Positions 26,991 to 39,444 of a stretch of DNA of 64,000 nucleotides are shown piece after piece. Position numbers and translations under genes: made by a program. Under the pieces are notes generated by a model that searched no databases, was not told the DNA's origin, and worked only from the letters and a program-made list of their open reading frames with translations. The DNA is from Temnothorax longispinosus (Eukaryota; Arthropoda; Insecta; Hymenoptera; Formicidae). The first letter of the stretch is position 1, and each line of letters starts with the position of its first letter. The stretch spans positions 27,261,720-27,325,719 of the forward strand of contig NC_092358.1 in assembly GCF_030848805.1 (NCBI RefSeq), written 5' to 3'.

Positions 26991-27431
26991 TCCCGGCCCA
27001 TTAGCCTCGAGACGCGGGGATCGGATAATTAGCGAAGCATTCGCCCGATTCTTGCCTCCTTCTCCATCGTCCGTCTTCTTCCTTCCTGCGCGGCGTGGAG
27101 AGTCCTTAATAATTGTAACTGGACACGGAGCCAGCAGCTTCACCTACAGCGTAGAGTTCGTCTCGTCTCGCTCCCTCCCGTTCTATTCCTTACTCCGTCC
27201 GCGTCTTCTCGCGCCTTCTCTCGCTTCCACCCGTGTCCTCTCTCTCTCCTTCTCGCTCGCGCTGTCTTCCCGTGCGCGCTGCCCACTTTACAATACACTT
27301 TGTCCATCTGCCTTTTAAGGAGTGAAAAAATGAAAAAAGGGGGCGTGGCCAGGGAGATCAAAGGGTGCCGCCGCCGGTGCCTCCACCACCCAGCGCCAAC
27401 GAGTGCAGGTAAGAGAGGCGCGAAGGGAGCG

Positions 27432-27490
27432 CGCGAGCGAGCAAGAGAGCGAGAGAGAACGAGAAAGAGAGAGAGAGACACACACACACG
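27432..27490. repeat. compound (GA)n-(CA)n microsatellite
   Basis: GAGC/GAGA units turn into a GA run at about 27,467-27,477 and then ACACACACAC to about 27,489. Confidence 0.85.
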
Positions 27491-27780
27491 ACACACCACG
27501 ACGAGGCCGCACCACACACTACGCCACACACCGCATCGCGCAGGAACGCGCGCGCGATGGTATGCACGCCACACGCTAAGCTCGCCGCTCGCGGCGCGGG
27601 TTATCAAGGCCCGCGCGCTAACCACGCTAACGCTTTACGATACAGCCCGCGACCGTGGATATACGCCGGGCTACCACACGTAATATTCGCTCGCTTCTCA
27701 TTCCGCTGCCTCCTGACGTCTTGCTACGTGTCGAACGAAAGATCGTTCCGCACGTAGGTAGGCGCAGCGGAGGGTAGGAG

Positions 27781-30700
27781 GACGAGATAGGGTGGAAGTC
27801 CGTGATCTTGAGATAAGATACGAACTTTCGAGATATCCCCTCCCCTCCTCGGACCAGTCCGATCCTTTCATAAAGACATAAATGATTTTTTAACATGCGC
27901 GCGACGGTTACGCGCGATGTATCGCCGAGAGAAATCTCTAATGATCCCCGTAAGGTTTGACAGCTGTTAGAATTATGTAGGAACGTAATAATGGGTATCG
28001 CCGTTCTATCTAAAAAGGAGAAATTTCTTATTAAGGATTTTATTTGCACAAGTACGCACGACTATTTACGCAGGCATCGATACTCGCGCGTGTGCTTCCG
28101 TATATGTGCTCTCATTTACGTACCTGGCGCGGCACGGGCTCGCTACGTTCGATACTAGCCTGTCAAGCTGACACGCTTAACGAAGATAAGTGAGAACGGT
28201 GAGAAAGGAAGTGCCTCGTTTATCTGGAAGGTTTTTCGAATAACATATTCGATGCTGCGTGCTGCCTCCATAATGATCATAATAATATTTGCCGCGCTAC
28301 TCTGTGTGTAACGCCAGTAAGTATCCTTCATTATCGGCCTTTTCTACCTCGGGCCCCGTTCTTCCTTCCGTTTTTAAGTCGCTTCACGCGCCCGTAAATA
28401 AAGTCCGCGTTACAAATTGCGTGCGGTCATTTTTGCAAATCGTTGGCCAAGGGTGAGAAATGTTTTCCCCCGGGAAACGGCGCGGGGCGTGAGGCGCCGC
28501 GAATAAAATCAGCGAAGAGGATTAATAATCGCCTAGCGATACGGATACAAATTAGGCGCGACCAACGCCGCGTCCAACTGCAGTAATCAACGCGAACAAT
28601 GCGAACGTCGTATGCTTCGTCCCGCGCGCTAACAGAGACACGGGAGAAAAGTTTGCGGCCGGCTCGAAGCCCGAAAACCGGCCGCGCGGTGATCGGGAGA
28701 AGCCTTGTGTATCACGAGACACCATTCAGAAGTTGGTAATAATGGTGGCTTTTACACGCAAGAGCACGTCGGCCGCTTCCGAGGCCGACCGACGTCGCGG
28801 TTTCGCGAAATTTAGATTTGGCACAGAATGGCAATGATTTCACAAAAGGGCCGCGATGCGGGCAGGCTCGGACAAAAAGGAACGGCAAGAAGCGCGCATA
28901 TGTTGCGCGATATGTTCATCAGTATTTTCGAGCGAAATTGGTCGGTCAGTCTCCTGGTTTTCAATGAAAATATGATTATAGCGGCACAGGAAACGCAAAT
29001 ACTTTTTTTTTCTTTTTTATTAGTCTGTCATTCTCTCGACGCGATTTTTTTTGCGTTAAAACATGTAAATGGCGAGACAAATTGCGAAATACTGTGGGCT
29101 GCTCGTAAATTCGTACTCGGCGGCGAAATAAGCTTGTTCCGCGTCGTTCCAAATTGGACACTCCAATTGATAGACGCGTAAATATCAAGTATGAATAATG
29201 AAGGGCTGGCGTTGGTGGCCGCCGAGCGACCCGCTAATGAATTCCGGACGCTGTTTGCCAGCTATTTATTCGAAGCATCGAATATACTACATCCCGAGTA
29301 ATTGGTTAATAAAACCCCGGAAGGCCGCGCGCTCTTTTTCGGCGTGATTAATTGTGCCCTCGAGCCCCGCTCCGCTCTTATTTCGAGACACGGACAACAG
29401 TCTTCTTGCGTATCTCGACACTCGGCCGCTTTCCCTTCCTTAAGCAAACGGCGAATCCATTTATCAACCGTGCGATATTGATTTATAAACCTCATCTGGA
29501 TCTCGCAAAAAAATCAGCAAGTACGATCTGCCAGATAAATGAGGATTTAAATCGCGCAAGAAAATTACGATTTCATTAAGATATCATGTATTTATGAAAT
29601 TAAGTCGGAACTTTTGAAGTCTTCTTCTGGTTATGCTGTATTTTTGAGAAACGAAAATTTTTGTGAACTTTGACTTTTGTGTTTTGTCTTAATTCGTGAT
29701 GCGTAATGTCACTGTGTTACATTTTTATTTAGAACGTAAAAATAATCTAGTAGCTTAAAATTATTTAGAATCTCTCAAATGTGTGTTACGTCAAAAGTGG
29801 TGATTATAATTACAATATGAGAGACAGAGAAGATCAAATAGTCAAAAATAATTGTAATAAAGAAAAATAGACTAGTTTTTTCCTTAACCGCACTATTTTG
29901 GCGCTCTTTACATTTGAAATGCACGAAACAAGCATATATTAATATTAAAACGAAGAAAGTCAGCGGGCGGGAGGGAGAGGAATATAACGAGTACATATAA
30001 AAAGAGATTTAAAAAATTTGCAAATAATAGTTTTGCCGCCGCCGAGAAACAAGCGACTTTAAACACGTAGTTACGGCGTAACTTAATGTAACTTTTATGC
30101 ATCCGTGAAGGGAGACACGCCCGCGCATTCACAGCACGAGACGAGTCATCATCTGTCTACGGGCACTCAACGCCGAGAATCGAATTTTATATGGAGATTG
30201 CCGTTGTTCCCAGGAGCACTAAAGAGAGTTAAGTGTCTCTTAAAATGGCTGTCGTTTGTTCGTGTAAGAGGGGCAGCTACCTCTTCTCCGCGCCCGGGAC
30301 GGTCCTCTCCTTCCTTCTCTCCCGCGCCCGGTATTATTATTACAAAGAGGAGTCCGTGGCGCATAAATAAATCGTAAATCACCCGCCGTCGTAAACGTCA
30401 AAAACCTTCGGGACAGTTCAGGCCGCGCGCGATCGCCTCACAATGTGCCGGCGCGATTTTGCAATTTTAACGCTTATAATCTCCCCCACTTTCTTCGCTC
30501 TCCCTCGCGAGATTACGGCTTAAAGAAACGACGATTTTTTTGCGACACGTACAAGATGTCACTGTGATTCGACGGTACTTTGGCTGTCGCGATGATGAAC
30601 CGAGACTTTGCCGTTTCTACGCTCTGTCAAAACGTCCTGTAGCTTGTTAATGTAGTTGCTGACTATATTTAGCAGAAGCCGACTATATTATACAGTCATT

Positions 30701-33090
30701 GGTTATCGGTACCACAATGTTTTTAATCGATCAAGTCATAAATATATGTATTAATTACGCATCCTCCATGTATATTTATCATTAAATCTAACTTAATTCT
30801 TTGTCTAATCTTTATCTTATATTGGGATCGAAGATTATTCTTATTAGATATTTTTAAAACACATAAATAACAAATGTTAACTACAGTGTAAAGTAAAGAT
30901 GCTAGCGCAAACTTAGCATTTGTAAAATAATTATATATATGAATTATGTATTAATCTATAAGAATTACAATCAACCTGAAAGATCTGCGATTTTAAAACA
31001 TTAGATATACTCTAATTTACGACAGTACCAAGTATGAGAAATGGGCATCAGGAAAGGAGCGAATAGAATTTCCGTGCGTGCGACGAACGGAGATTAAGAA
31101 GAAAAGGAAAAAGGATGAGAGAGAAAATTCTCCGAGTATGTACTAATTGCAAGTATCAACCCCTCGTTGGTTTATGCCAAACATTTAATTTGTGGCGTGC
31201 ATACGTTCGCCTATCTACCCCAGACATCGCGTCCGAGAGCCTTCGTTGAGTAACAAGACTGCGAGTTGTGAGTTGTTAGCAACGGAGTTTAATTGCCCAC
31301 TGTGCGTTTGTTCTCGCTGGAGCTCGTTCGAAACGGCGTTGAGTTTCCGCCGAATTTGCATAAATATCGGACGTGCGACGAAACGCGACAGTAACGATTC
31401 GCCAATAGATTGCCACGATTATTGAACGATATAGCAAATACATTTTGATATGTGTATTTTTAGAAGTTTTTCAAATAATCAATTTTCTCGCAGTATAAAG
31501 AGATTTCAGAGATTCTTTATATACATCTGGCATATTTCTTTCCTTTCTAATTCCTTTTTTGCCAATGATTTTACATATTGTACGTGAATTATCAAGAAAT
31601 AAATTTCGGGTCAACAAAATTTCGTGAACAATGCGCATCGTTAAATGAATTAATATGAAAGAGAAGAGACGAGCTACTCCTCGTATCCTTCTTTGTAAAT
31701 AACTTCTTTGTAGATGCTTTGTAGATTGCTGAAACATCGATGGCGATCATTTCAAGAGAAAGAGAGAGGGGGGAATTATGCCACTATTATATGTTACGAC
31801 TGTGCCAGCCACCTGTTTACTCCTTTTCCTACCTCTCATTTCGAATTAACGTTACGTTGGGAACGTAGGTAAGGCTGGGAGGAAGGATCAAGGGAACTCA
31901 ATTGGTGATCCATCCGCCGAAAATAAGGGGGGTAGAATCTATATCCGCGCCTTTATTGAGACACCTGACAGACGCAGCTGATGATTGTCCAATGAAAACC
32001 TTGAAAGGGAAACGAGAATACGACCGCAAGATCGTTGGATGCTCCCTCGTCGGCCAATAGCATGGCGAAACCCGCCACGAAAAATACCGCTTGTTCGATC
32101 GATTGCTCGAAAAATGAATCGGGCATTTTGCGCGGAACTTAAACAGATAGAAAGTAGGAAACAGAATTGTATTAGGTACAACATCTCTCAAAAGGAACAT
32201 TTGTGAAACGCGATGATTTCTTCCACGCTGAGAAAATAATATTTTCACCGAAATCGATCTTGAGGGCAAATCTGCAGAAAAATAATTCTTTCCATACTTT
32301 GGTTCTTTTTTTATCAGATACACAGAGCTCTAACAATCTAACAAAACTATTAAAATGCATCTTCTTTTTTGTAGAATCTTCAATGATAAGTAAATAGAGA
32401 TTTTTACTCATTTAGAACTTTACAGCTGACATAATTTTTTTTTTTAACATTGTCTAAGTATCTTGTAATTAAACCACTAAACTGAAAATAAAATTCTGAT
32501 AAAGTACATGCATGACATTAGATGCAGAAAATTTCAATATCTACATAAACAAAAAGACTTACGAAGCACAATCGAAAACTTAAAGTTCTTTTATTGGATC
32601 TTAATGATAATTACATTGATTTTTTTATTTCTCTATCTATCTTTTAGTATATATTTTCATCTGAAGCGACAAATAAATCAATTTCAATCTTTGCTTTTAT
32701 TTCGCGAGGCTTTTATTCACTCGTTCATTCATCTATTTAAAATACTCTTTGAACGTTTCTTTTCGCGTGCCTACGACCGGGCACAGTTCCACCGCTAAAC
32801 TCTGCCGGACGAATCGATCGGCGAGAGGGCACGATCTCGTCTCTTTTTGTATCTTCCTTCTTTTTTCCTCTGTCGCGCGGCAATAAAGAGGCACGTTGTG
32901 TGTACGTGCGCGTAGCACACGTTGGACGAAACGATTGGGCGCAATGTACACGGAGCACAACGACTGTGGCGAATGAACGTAGCCGGGTTCCCGAAGGAGC
33001 TACGCTCCGTTGCGCGACATAACGACTCGCTAAGTACGTACTTGTAGGCGGTTATTTTTCCCCTGATATCAGGAGAGACCGCCTCGTACT
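27781..33090. other. noncoding DNA, AT-rich with patches of mixed composition
   Basis: No gene recognised. The 28,620-28,810 patch is CpG-rich. A nested palindrome lies at 33047-33083. Frames such as 28828-29181 (117 codons) and 31898-32323 (141 codons) have no recognisable domain. Confidence 0.5.
33047..33083. repeat. nested palindrome
   Basis: Outer arms GGCGGT (33047-33052) and ACCGCC (33078-33083) enclose a perfect 12-bp palindrome CCTGATATCAGG (33062-33073). Confidence 0.75.
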
Positions 33091-34980
33091 TTTTCGCCAT
33101 CTTTGATATACGAACGCACACGATATCGCGTTCCTCCTCTTCGCGTTATATACGCGACTCTTTGCGTCGCTGGCGCGCAATTAGGACCTCTCTCGCTCTC
33201 CCTTCGCGCATCGCGTCTTTACCCCTTTTTTCCCTCTCCCCGCCGGCGGGGAATTGATCTGCTTAAATTACCGCGACGCGACGAGACCAAGATGCAGACA
33301 CAAAGAAAGGGTACAATAACACGAAGGCGGAGTTGGGCATCGTTCCACGCTACGTTCCCCGTATTCGCAGGAAATGATATAGGTGCCAAACAAAAGAAGC
33401 TTAGAAGGAATTATTTCTCGGGCGCAGAGTGATAGTTTGTTCCTCTGTTTTTTTTTTAGAGTAATTAATTAGTGAAAGCGTTTGTTTAGAAATTCATAAT
33501 TTATCTTACAACGTGCGTGTATTATAATAAATTAGGACATATTGAAAATAGAGAAAATATTTATAATTTTTAATATTGAAGAAACAAAATTATTTTACAA
33601 GTGTCACCTCACGGTCGAAAGCAATAAATTATACGTCCAGTCAGCTGTGCCATATAAAAGAATATCTCAAAAATATTCCGAATATTCAATCCATGTAACG
33701 ATAATATTTTTAACTCGAGTGATCGTAAAAACATACTAAAAATGCAGAAGACATCAATTTTAATGAGTATTTACTGTAACAATTATCCTTTTTTAGGTTC
33801 TCCTAAAATTTTAGAACACTACCCTTAATTTTTTAAGCGTTCTTTTATCTGCTGTTAGGGGTTAAGAGAAAAGTATTTTCTTTCATCTCTATACCAACCG
33901 TACTAGAAGTTGTTTGCACATCTACCTGATTCAATCCATAAATGGACAAAGATGCTAGGCAACCCACGGTTATCTGCAACTATAAAACTTAACGATCACA
34001 GTAGGTCGACTTAAACCCGTTCGCCATTCGTCAATAGAATATCTACAAAAGGATTTCGTCAATTTCCTTGGGAGATGCCTATGCCGCGCATCAGGCAGGT
34101 AAGTCGCGCGCGTGGAAAAGTAATACAACTCGTTTTCCGAGACAAGCTGAATTTAAGAACGCGGTACGGAACGCGCAGCCAACCGTCCCTCTCTTGTCCC
34201 TCCGATCGCGAGAGCGCGATTCTCACGGAATAAAATAATCGGGAAGGATACCGGTACGTGCGCGTGCTTCCCATCGCATCGCATCGCATGGCTGCGAGAG
34301 CCCCGCCGACGAGATTCCTCATCCGGCTCGGCCGTCAGCTCTCCGGGCTCTCGGAGACGTGAAAGCTGGGCGCTTGGCCTGGCGCGGCGTCAAGCGCTCA
34401 TTATTAATACGCCGCTTGCCAAAGCGGCGGCAAGGCATTCACGTGTTTTTCCTCGGGGCGCCCGGCCAGGGAAACGGGATGAAACTGCGAGCGAGGGTGG
34501 ACGTGTGGCGGGCGTGGGAGAGGAGAAGGAAGGTGGAGGAGATGGACGAAGGGTAACCCACTCTCCGGAATCGGAGAGAGAAAGAGCGCACCTGCCGCCT
34601 CTAAATCTCGCTACTTAAGGCCGCTAAGTGTCACGGCCGTGAAGAGGGCCTCTACTCGCTATTGCATTTAATTGGCTAGCCCGTGTGTGCGCGCGCGCTA
34701 TTTCTAGCGAGCCGAGAGTTGTTAGTCCATTACCAGTTGCCACTCGTATAGTGCGTATGGTAAACGGAACGGCGCGGCCGGCTTGACTTCGCGGAAATAA
34801 CGCATCCACGTGTGCCACCTGAATGGGAAAATCGAGCGCTGCCGGAGGAGCTGAGCGCGTAAATTGGACGCGGATTTGAATGCTCAGCTGCTCGGGCCGC
34901 GAGAGAACAAAGGAATCCGCGAGCACTGCTCTTAAATAGGTGTTTATACGAAACGTGCGTATATTCATCTAATACATTTT
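33091..34980. other. CpG-rich blocks without recognisable gene
   Basis: CpG-rich at 33,120-33,300 and 34,060-34,960, separated by AT-rich DNA. A short CATCG repeat (three units) lies at 34272-34289. Frames on both strands overlap and are unrecognised. Confidence 0.5.
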
Positions 34981-37900
34981 TCCATTATTAATTCGAAATG
35001 TGGCCGCTCGACGCTTCGTTAACATCACGTGTGGGTTTCTCTTTGAAACAGAAAAACCTTAGATGAATCTCGGGCGGCCGTATTTGCTTCTAAATATGAA
35101 TATGTTATCTCCAAAGATTAATCGCGCGAACAATTTTACTTTAAATTCCCGTCACAGAAACTTCCGCAACGCTTTGTAAAACCTTTCTCTACCTGTGTCT
35201 ATAATAATTATTTGATTTAACACAACGCGGGAAATCTTTGATCGTATGCCAGATGATAAACTGCACGCAGAGCCGCAGCATGATTCTCGAGACTCGCATA
35301 TGTTCACACATGATTAAAACTTGCTTTTCCGTCATTTTTACGGTGCGCATTCCTCGACATATCGCACATCTCCGAAAGTATATTAGGCAAGCAGCGCTTG
35401 TTAATAGCCGGCGACTAAAGCTCGTCAAACGAGCAGAGGCGTCCTGATACATGGCGAAACGTTGCCAAATTCCAATAACGAATGTGACACGGTTGCTCAA
35501 AATCCGTCGACAGGTGCGCGTAAATTAGCGAACCACCCAGCTTGCGACACGCGGCATATAAATTTGATGATATCGTAACGACGACGACTAAAACGAGCTT
35601 CTCGCCCTGTGACATCCTCATTAGGAGAAACGCGTCGAGGAGAGTTATCTTGCCGTTCGTCCCCGCGATCCCCGGGATTTGCGATTCCACACAAAATCCG
35701 CGAATCGATTGGACATAGCTAATTTAATAAGCGGCGCGGGATTTACGAGCCGCGATGTGACGGCGATGGCGCATCGGCAGCTGCAGTCGCAGCTCGAGAT
35801 TTAAAAGCCTCCCTCCCACCCGCTCGTTCGCGTTCCGCGGCAACTCTTTCTCGTTTCGTCTGATGTCTGTTGCACGGTCCATGGGCAGCGTCGTTCACGG
35901 CGCAAGCCGGCCGGCTTAATGTTGTTTTAATTAAGTATAGGCGGTTAGCCGAAAAAAATGTCGAGTCGGTACTTTCGGTCTCGTCGACTTCCACTCGGTG
36001 CGCCCGGCTACCTTCTCACTCTCTCTCTTTTCCCCTCTTCCTCTCTCTCTCTATTTCGAGGTGCCGCGTAACTCAAGTCGCATATGTTCCTCGTATGTTC
36101 AGACGCGATGGACGATTTCGCTTGACTAATCGCCGTCTTTTTAACCCCCTCTACGACGCGGAGGAAAAGGAAGACGTCGTATAAAATGTTCTCGTGTTTA
36201 TCCACGACAAGTTTGGATCAGCCGTCGAGCACGACATCGATGTTTGAAGAGACCGCTCTAAATGCCAAAAATAAAATGTCGCTCTATTTAAGATTACCGA
36301 AAGCACAAATTCGTCTATCTGATAACGAATTATGGAAACTTTTCGACACTTTGTCTACTACTTGAAAACGGAGGATCTCGATATCCTTTTATTTAATTTT
36401 AGAATTATGACCTTTCAAAACGTTATCCCATTGTTTGAACTTTCGAGATTTGACATATGTTCGATTAAAAATCTTAATCTACTGTCGAGATAATATTTAA
36501 GAAACGCGCACAAATAATGTTAATTTCATAAATGGTTTCTTTACTCTGCTGAGCGAGTTTACCATTTCTTTTTCCAATATATACTATGGATATTATTTTA
36601 AGGACATTTTTATAGCTTCTTTTACGTCAAGTTTAATTTTTAGAAATTAAAACCAAGTTATTTACGAAAAATGTAAACATAGAAACTAATAATACTTGTT
36701 GAAATAAAGAAACCTCGGTTCTAGAGATACTGCATATATCATAAACATATAAGACGAATAATGATAATGCTATTCAAACACAAATTCAATTATTTCCGAG
36801 AAAACATAATTTGATTCTAGGATACAAAAGCGTATCGCGGAAGAGACGGTGTTAAGATTAAGACGAAACCGATTTCCTGATGATGCAGACTATTAGCGGG
36901 GTTAATGAGCGATGTTAAATCGTGACCGGCTACTTTCGCCGCGGAAACGTGTTTATATATAACACACACACACACACGCCTAGATATATTATTAACCGAC
37001 ACCGTCGCGTATCTTTTAACGCGTAATGCATAGATTGATTTGCCTACATTTTCAAGCAGGTATAATTCATAGGTGATGTAACAACGCGATCCGTAAGTCT
37101 TATTAATGACGTAGTGAGGAAAGAGCATATCGATCGGTCCCATCAGATTCCATTTAACTGCCAATTACCATTAATGATAACTGCATATTAATGAAATAGA
37201 GCGCAAAATAATTTAACAAATTCTCACGGCTCTCCAGTTTTCGTACGAATTCGTGAAAGAGAAGCTGAAGAATGGTCGGAGTGCCATGGCTGCATCATAC
37301 ACAGCCGCTTCAGCAGACCGTAAAATTGGCGTGTAAAAATGTATAAATATGGTACGCCGGCCGGTACACAAAAGCGCACGTATTATCATCGGACTTAACC
37401 TAGTGTTCGACTGAAACACTTCTTCTTTGCAAGCACGAAGTTAACGAAACTCTTTGTATCGAAAAAGAGGATTCACCCCTCTGAATTGCGCTCGCCCGGC
37501 ATTATCGCAAATTATACACGCCGAGTTATTTAAAGGAATCCGAGACAGAGGAACGCGGGATAAAGTTCTAATTACGATTTCCCCAAATTGCTAATGAGTG
37601 GTAATACAAAATGGTCCGCGGTCGAAGAATATGCGACTCATGCAGCACGTAACGCCGTTTTGAAATCACCGTGATGAATAGAAGCAAGTTGAGGCGTTCC
37701 ATGAACTAACAATCTCTTGATATCTAAAAGAATGCGCTAATTTAATTTAAAAAATTAGGAAGTTACTTTTTTGGGAGTTTTTTTCATTTTCACTTTATTT
37801 ATTCGATTCTTGTCTGCCTTTTGAGATCTCAATTATTGCTGCGAAAGTTCGTATAGTAAAGTTCATAACGGTTGCGTGAAAGAAAACAATTCTCGGATTT

Positions 37901-38620
37901 TATTTGTTTATTCGATCATATCAGTTGTACAATTAATAATTCAGAATTTCGTAGTTTCTTCAATGTCTTTTCGCGTGTCGCGAAGTTCACGCCGAGAGTC
38001 AGCAATTTCGCTGGATCGTCGCCGAGGCAGGCGGTTAAACTCAGGAATCTCCGCTACGATTTTGCGGTAATAGCCGTCGAAACAGGACAACGGAGCTCTG
38101 CATTTCTGCCGGACAATTATAAATCGCATCTCATCACCTTTCCTCGCCTCTGTTTCGCCGGGACTTTTATCGGGCAGGTAATCGCGCCGGCTCTCATCCG
38201 TGACCGCTTTAATCACATTTTAACTGTGTCGAGAAGCGTCCGTGATTACTATGTACACGTCCGAGGAGCCACGAGTTACGCTCGAAGTTCGATATGCATT
38301 TTGCTCGCACACGCTGTCGAATAATGCGCATCGCGCAGAGAGTGATTTACCGTTGCTTCGTTACTGTATGATTTTCACATTTTACGTATTGTCAGCTTGT
38401 ATAAGAATAATAGTGCACAGTGCACAAACATCAGTAGGCTTGTTCTAATTGACAGAGTAAAAATGAAGGAAGAAAATCATTTTTCCCCCCCTCCCAAATT
38501 GTTTATATAAAGAAGTAAATTGCTTGTCAAATCTTTTAACACTCAGAATTCATACTCCTTTGAATCGATAAAATTATAAGATGCAGAATTAATAAATAGA
38601 CGTGATGCTTACTAGAAACC
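34981..38620. other. mixed noncoding DNA
   Basis: No exon recognised. CT-rich stretch at about 36,012-36,060 and an (AC)n run at about 36,961-36,976. The 150-codon plus frame 37872-38324 and the 115-codon minus frame 36817-37164 show no recognisable domain. Confidence 0.5.
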
Positions 38621-39438
38621 AATAATACAAATATATTTAATGTAATTAAATATATTTATCGTAATAACGTAATGTAATATATAATATATTTATCGTAAAT
38701 ATTGTAATTACTTAAATATATTTAATGTAATTAATGTAATTAAATATATTTAAGTAATTACGATACGAATGTAATATTTTATATTTTTTATAAAGCAGTG
38801 CTGATTTTTGCACGGTATTGTCATCGTCAAGTGCAAATTAATTATTGAGACAATGTCGCCATCGTGCGCAGAATCCAAGAAGCGAATTAACTACGTAAAA
38901 TTAACAATCGATAAGATGACTCTTAATGTAACTCCTTTACGTAAAAGAGGGCATTAACAAAATTTTGAATAATAATTGTAGAATTTTAATTTTAATTTGC
39001 TCTACATTATTATATTATAATGACAGCGTCAACTGTTGTTGCCACTGTTGATAATATGGATAATATCGCGAGTGTTATCTACCTTATCGTAACCCGGAAA
39101 GAAAGTTGGTTGCTCGACGGATAATAATTTGACGAAAATGAAGACAACAAAATCGAAGATGAGGAAGAGAAAATTGTCTGTAATTATATCTTCCGTCTTA
39201 ATTACGAGTTAATAGAACACGTACATTTTTGCGGTAATGCAATTTGGAGGGAAGTTATGTTCTTGCTCAGGGAATAACATGCCATTTACAGAAAGGAGTA
39301 ATCAAGAAAAGTAACAGAGATGAGGGAATTAAAGGAATAACTGCAATTTTGGGGAAATGACAGGATGACACGTGTACTCGCGATTATCGAGAGGTACCGC
39401 AATTAGAAAAAGACACAAGATATCTTCGCAACATTATA
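38621..39438. other. AT-rich DNA downstream of the protease gene
   Basis: Dominated by AATATATTTAATGTAATTA-type repeats at 38,630-38,770, including a large hairpin. Nothing coding is visible. Confidence 0.55.
38704..38761. repeat. AT-rich hairpin with perfect 22-bp arms
   Basis: Arms 38704-38725 and 38740-38761 are exact reverse complements; 14-base spacer. The arm sequence contains TTAAATATATTTAA, itself palindromic, and related ATATATTTA units repeat just upstream at 38,630-38,700. Confidence 0.85.
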
Positions 39439-39444
39439 TTTATT
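39439..39444 (-). terminator. AATAAA poly(A) signal overlapping the protease stop codon
   Basis: The minus strand reads GAATAAATATAATG at the end of the open reading frame, so the canonical hexamer AATAAA shares bases with the TAA stop (39442-39440). If this is the signal used, the 3' UTR is only some 15-30 bases long. Confidence 0.5.

Larger units (their letters stand above)
26131..27780. other. strand-asymmetric CpG/pyrimidine-rich block
   Basis: CT-rich on the plus strand at about 26,145-26,235 and 26,868-27,260, then GA-rich at about 27,432-27,480 with an attached (CA)n. The 222-codon plus-strand frame 26650-27318 is mostly Ser/Leu/Pro from the CT repeats and is not a gene by any sign I can see. 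Confidence 0.5.

Noticed and set aside
26650..27318. 222-codon open frame on the plus strand
   Set aside because: Mostly Ser, Leu and Pro from CT-repeat translation; low-complexity and not protein-like.
37872..38324. 150-codon plus-strand frame
   Set aside because: No domain or signal recognised, and a minus-strand frame overlaps it for 91 codons.
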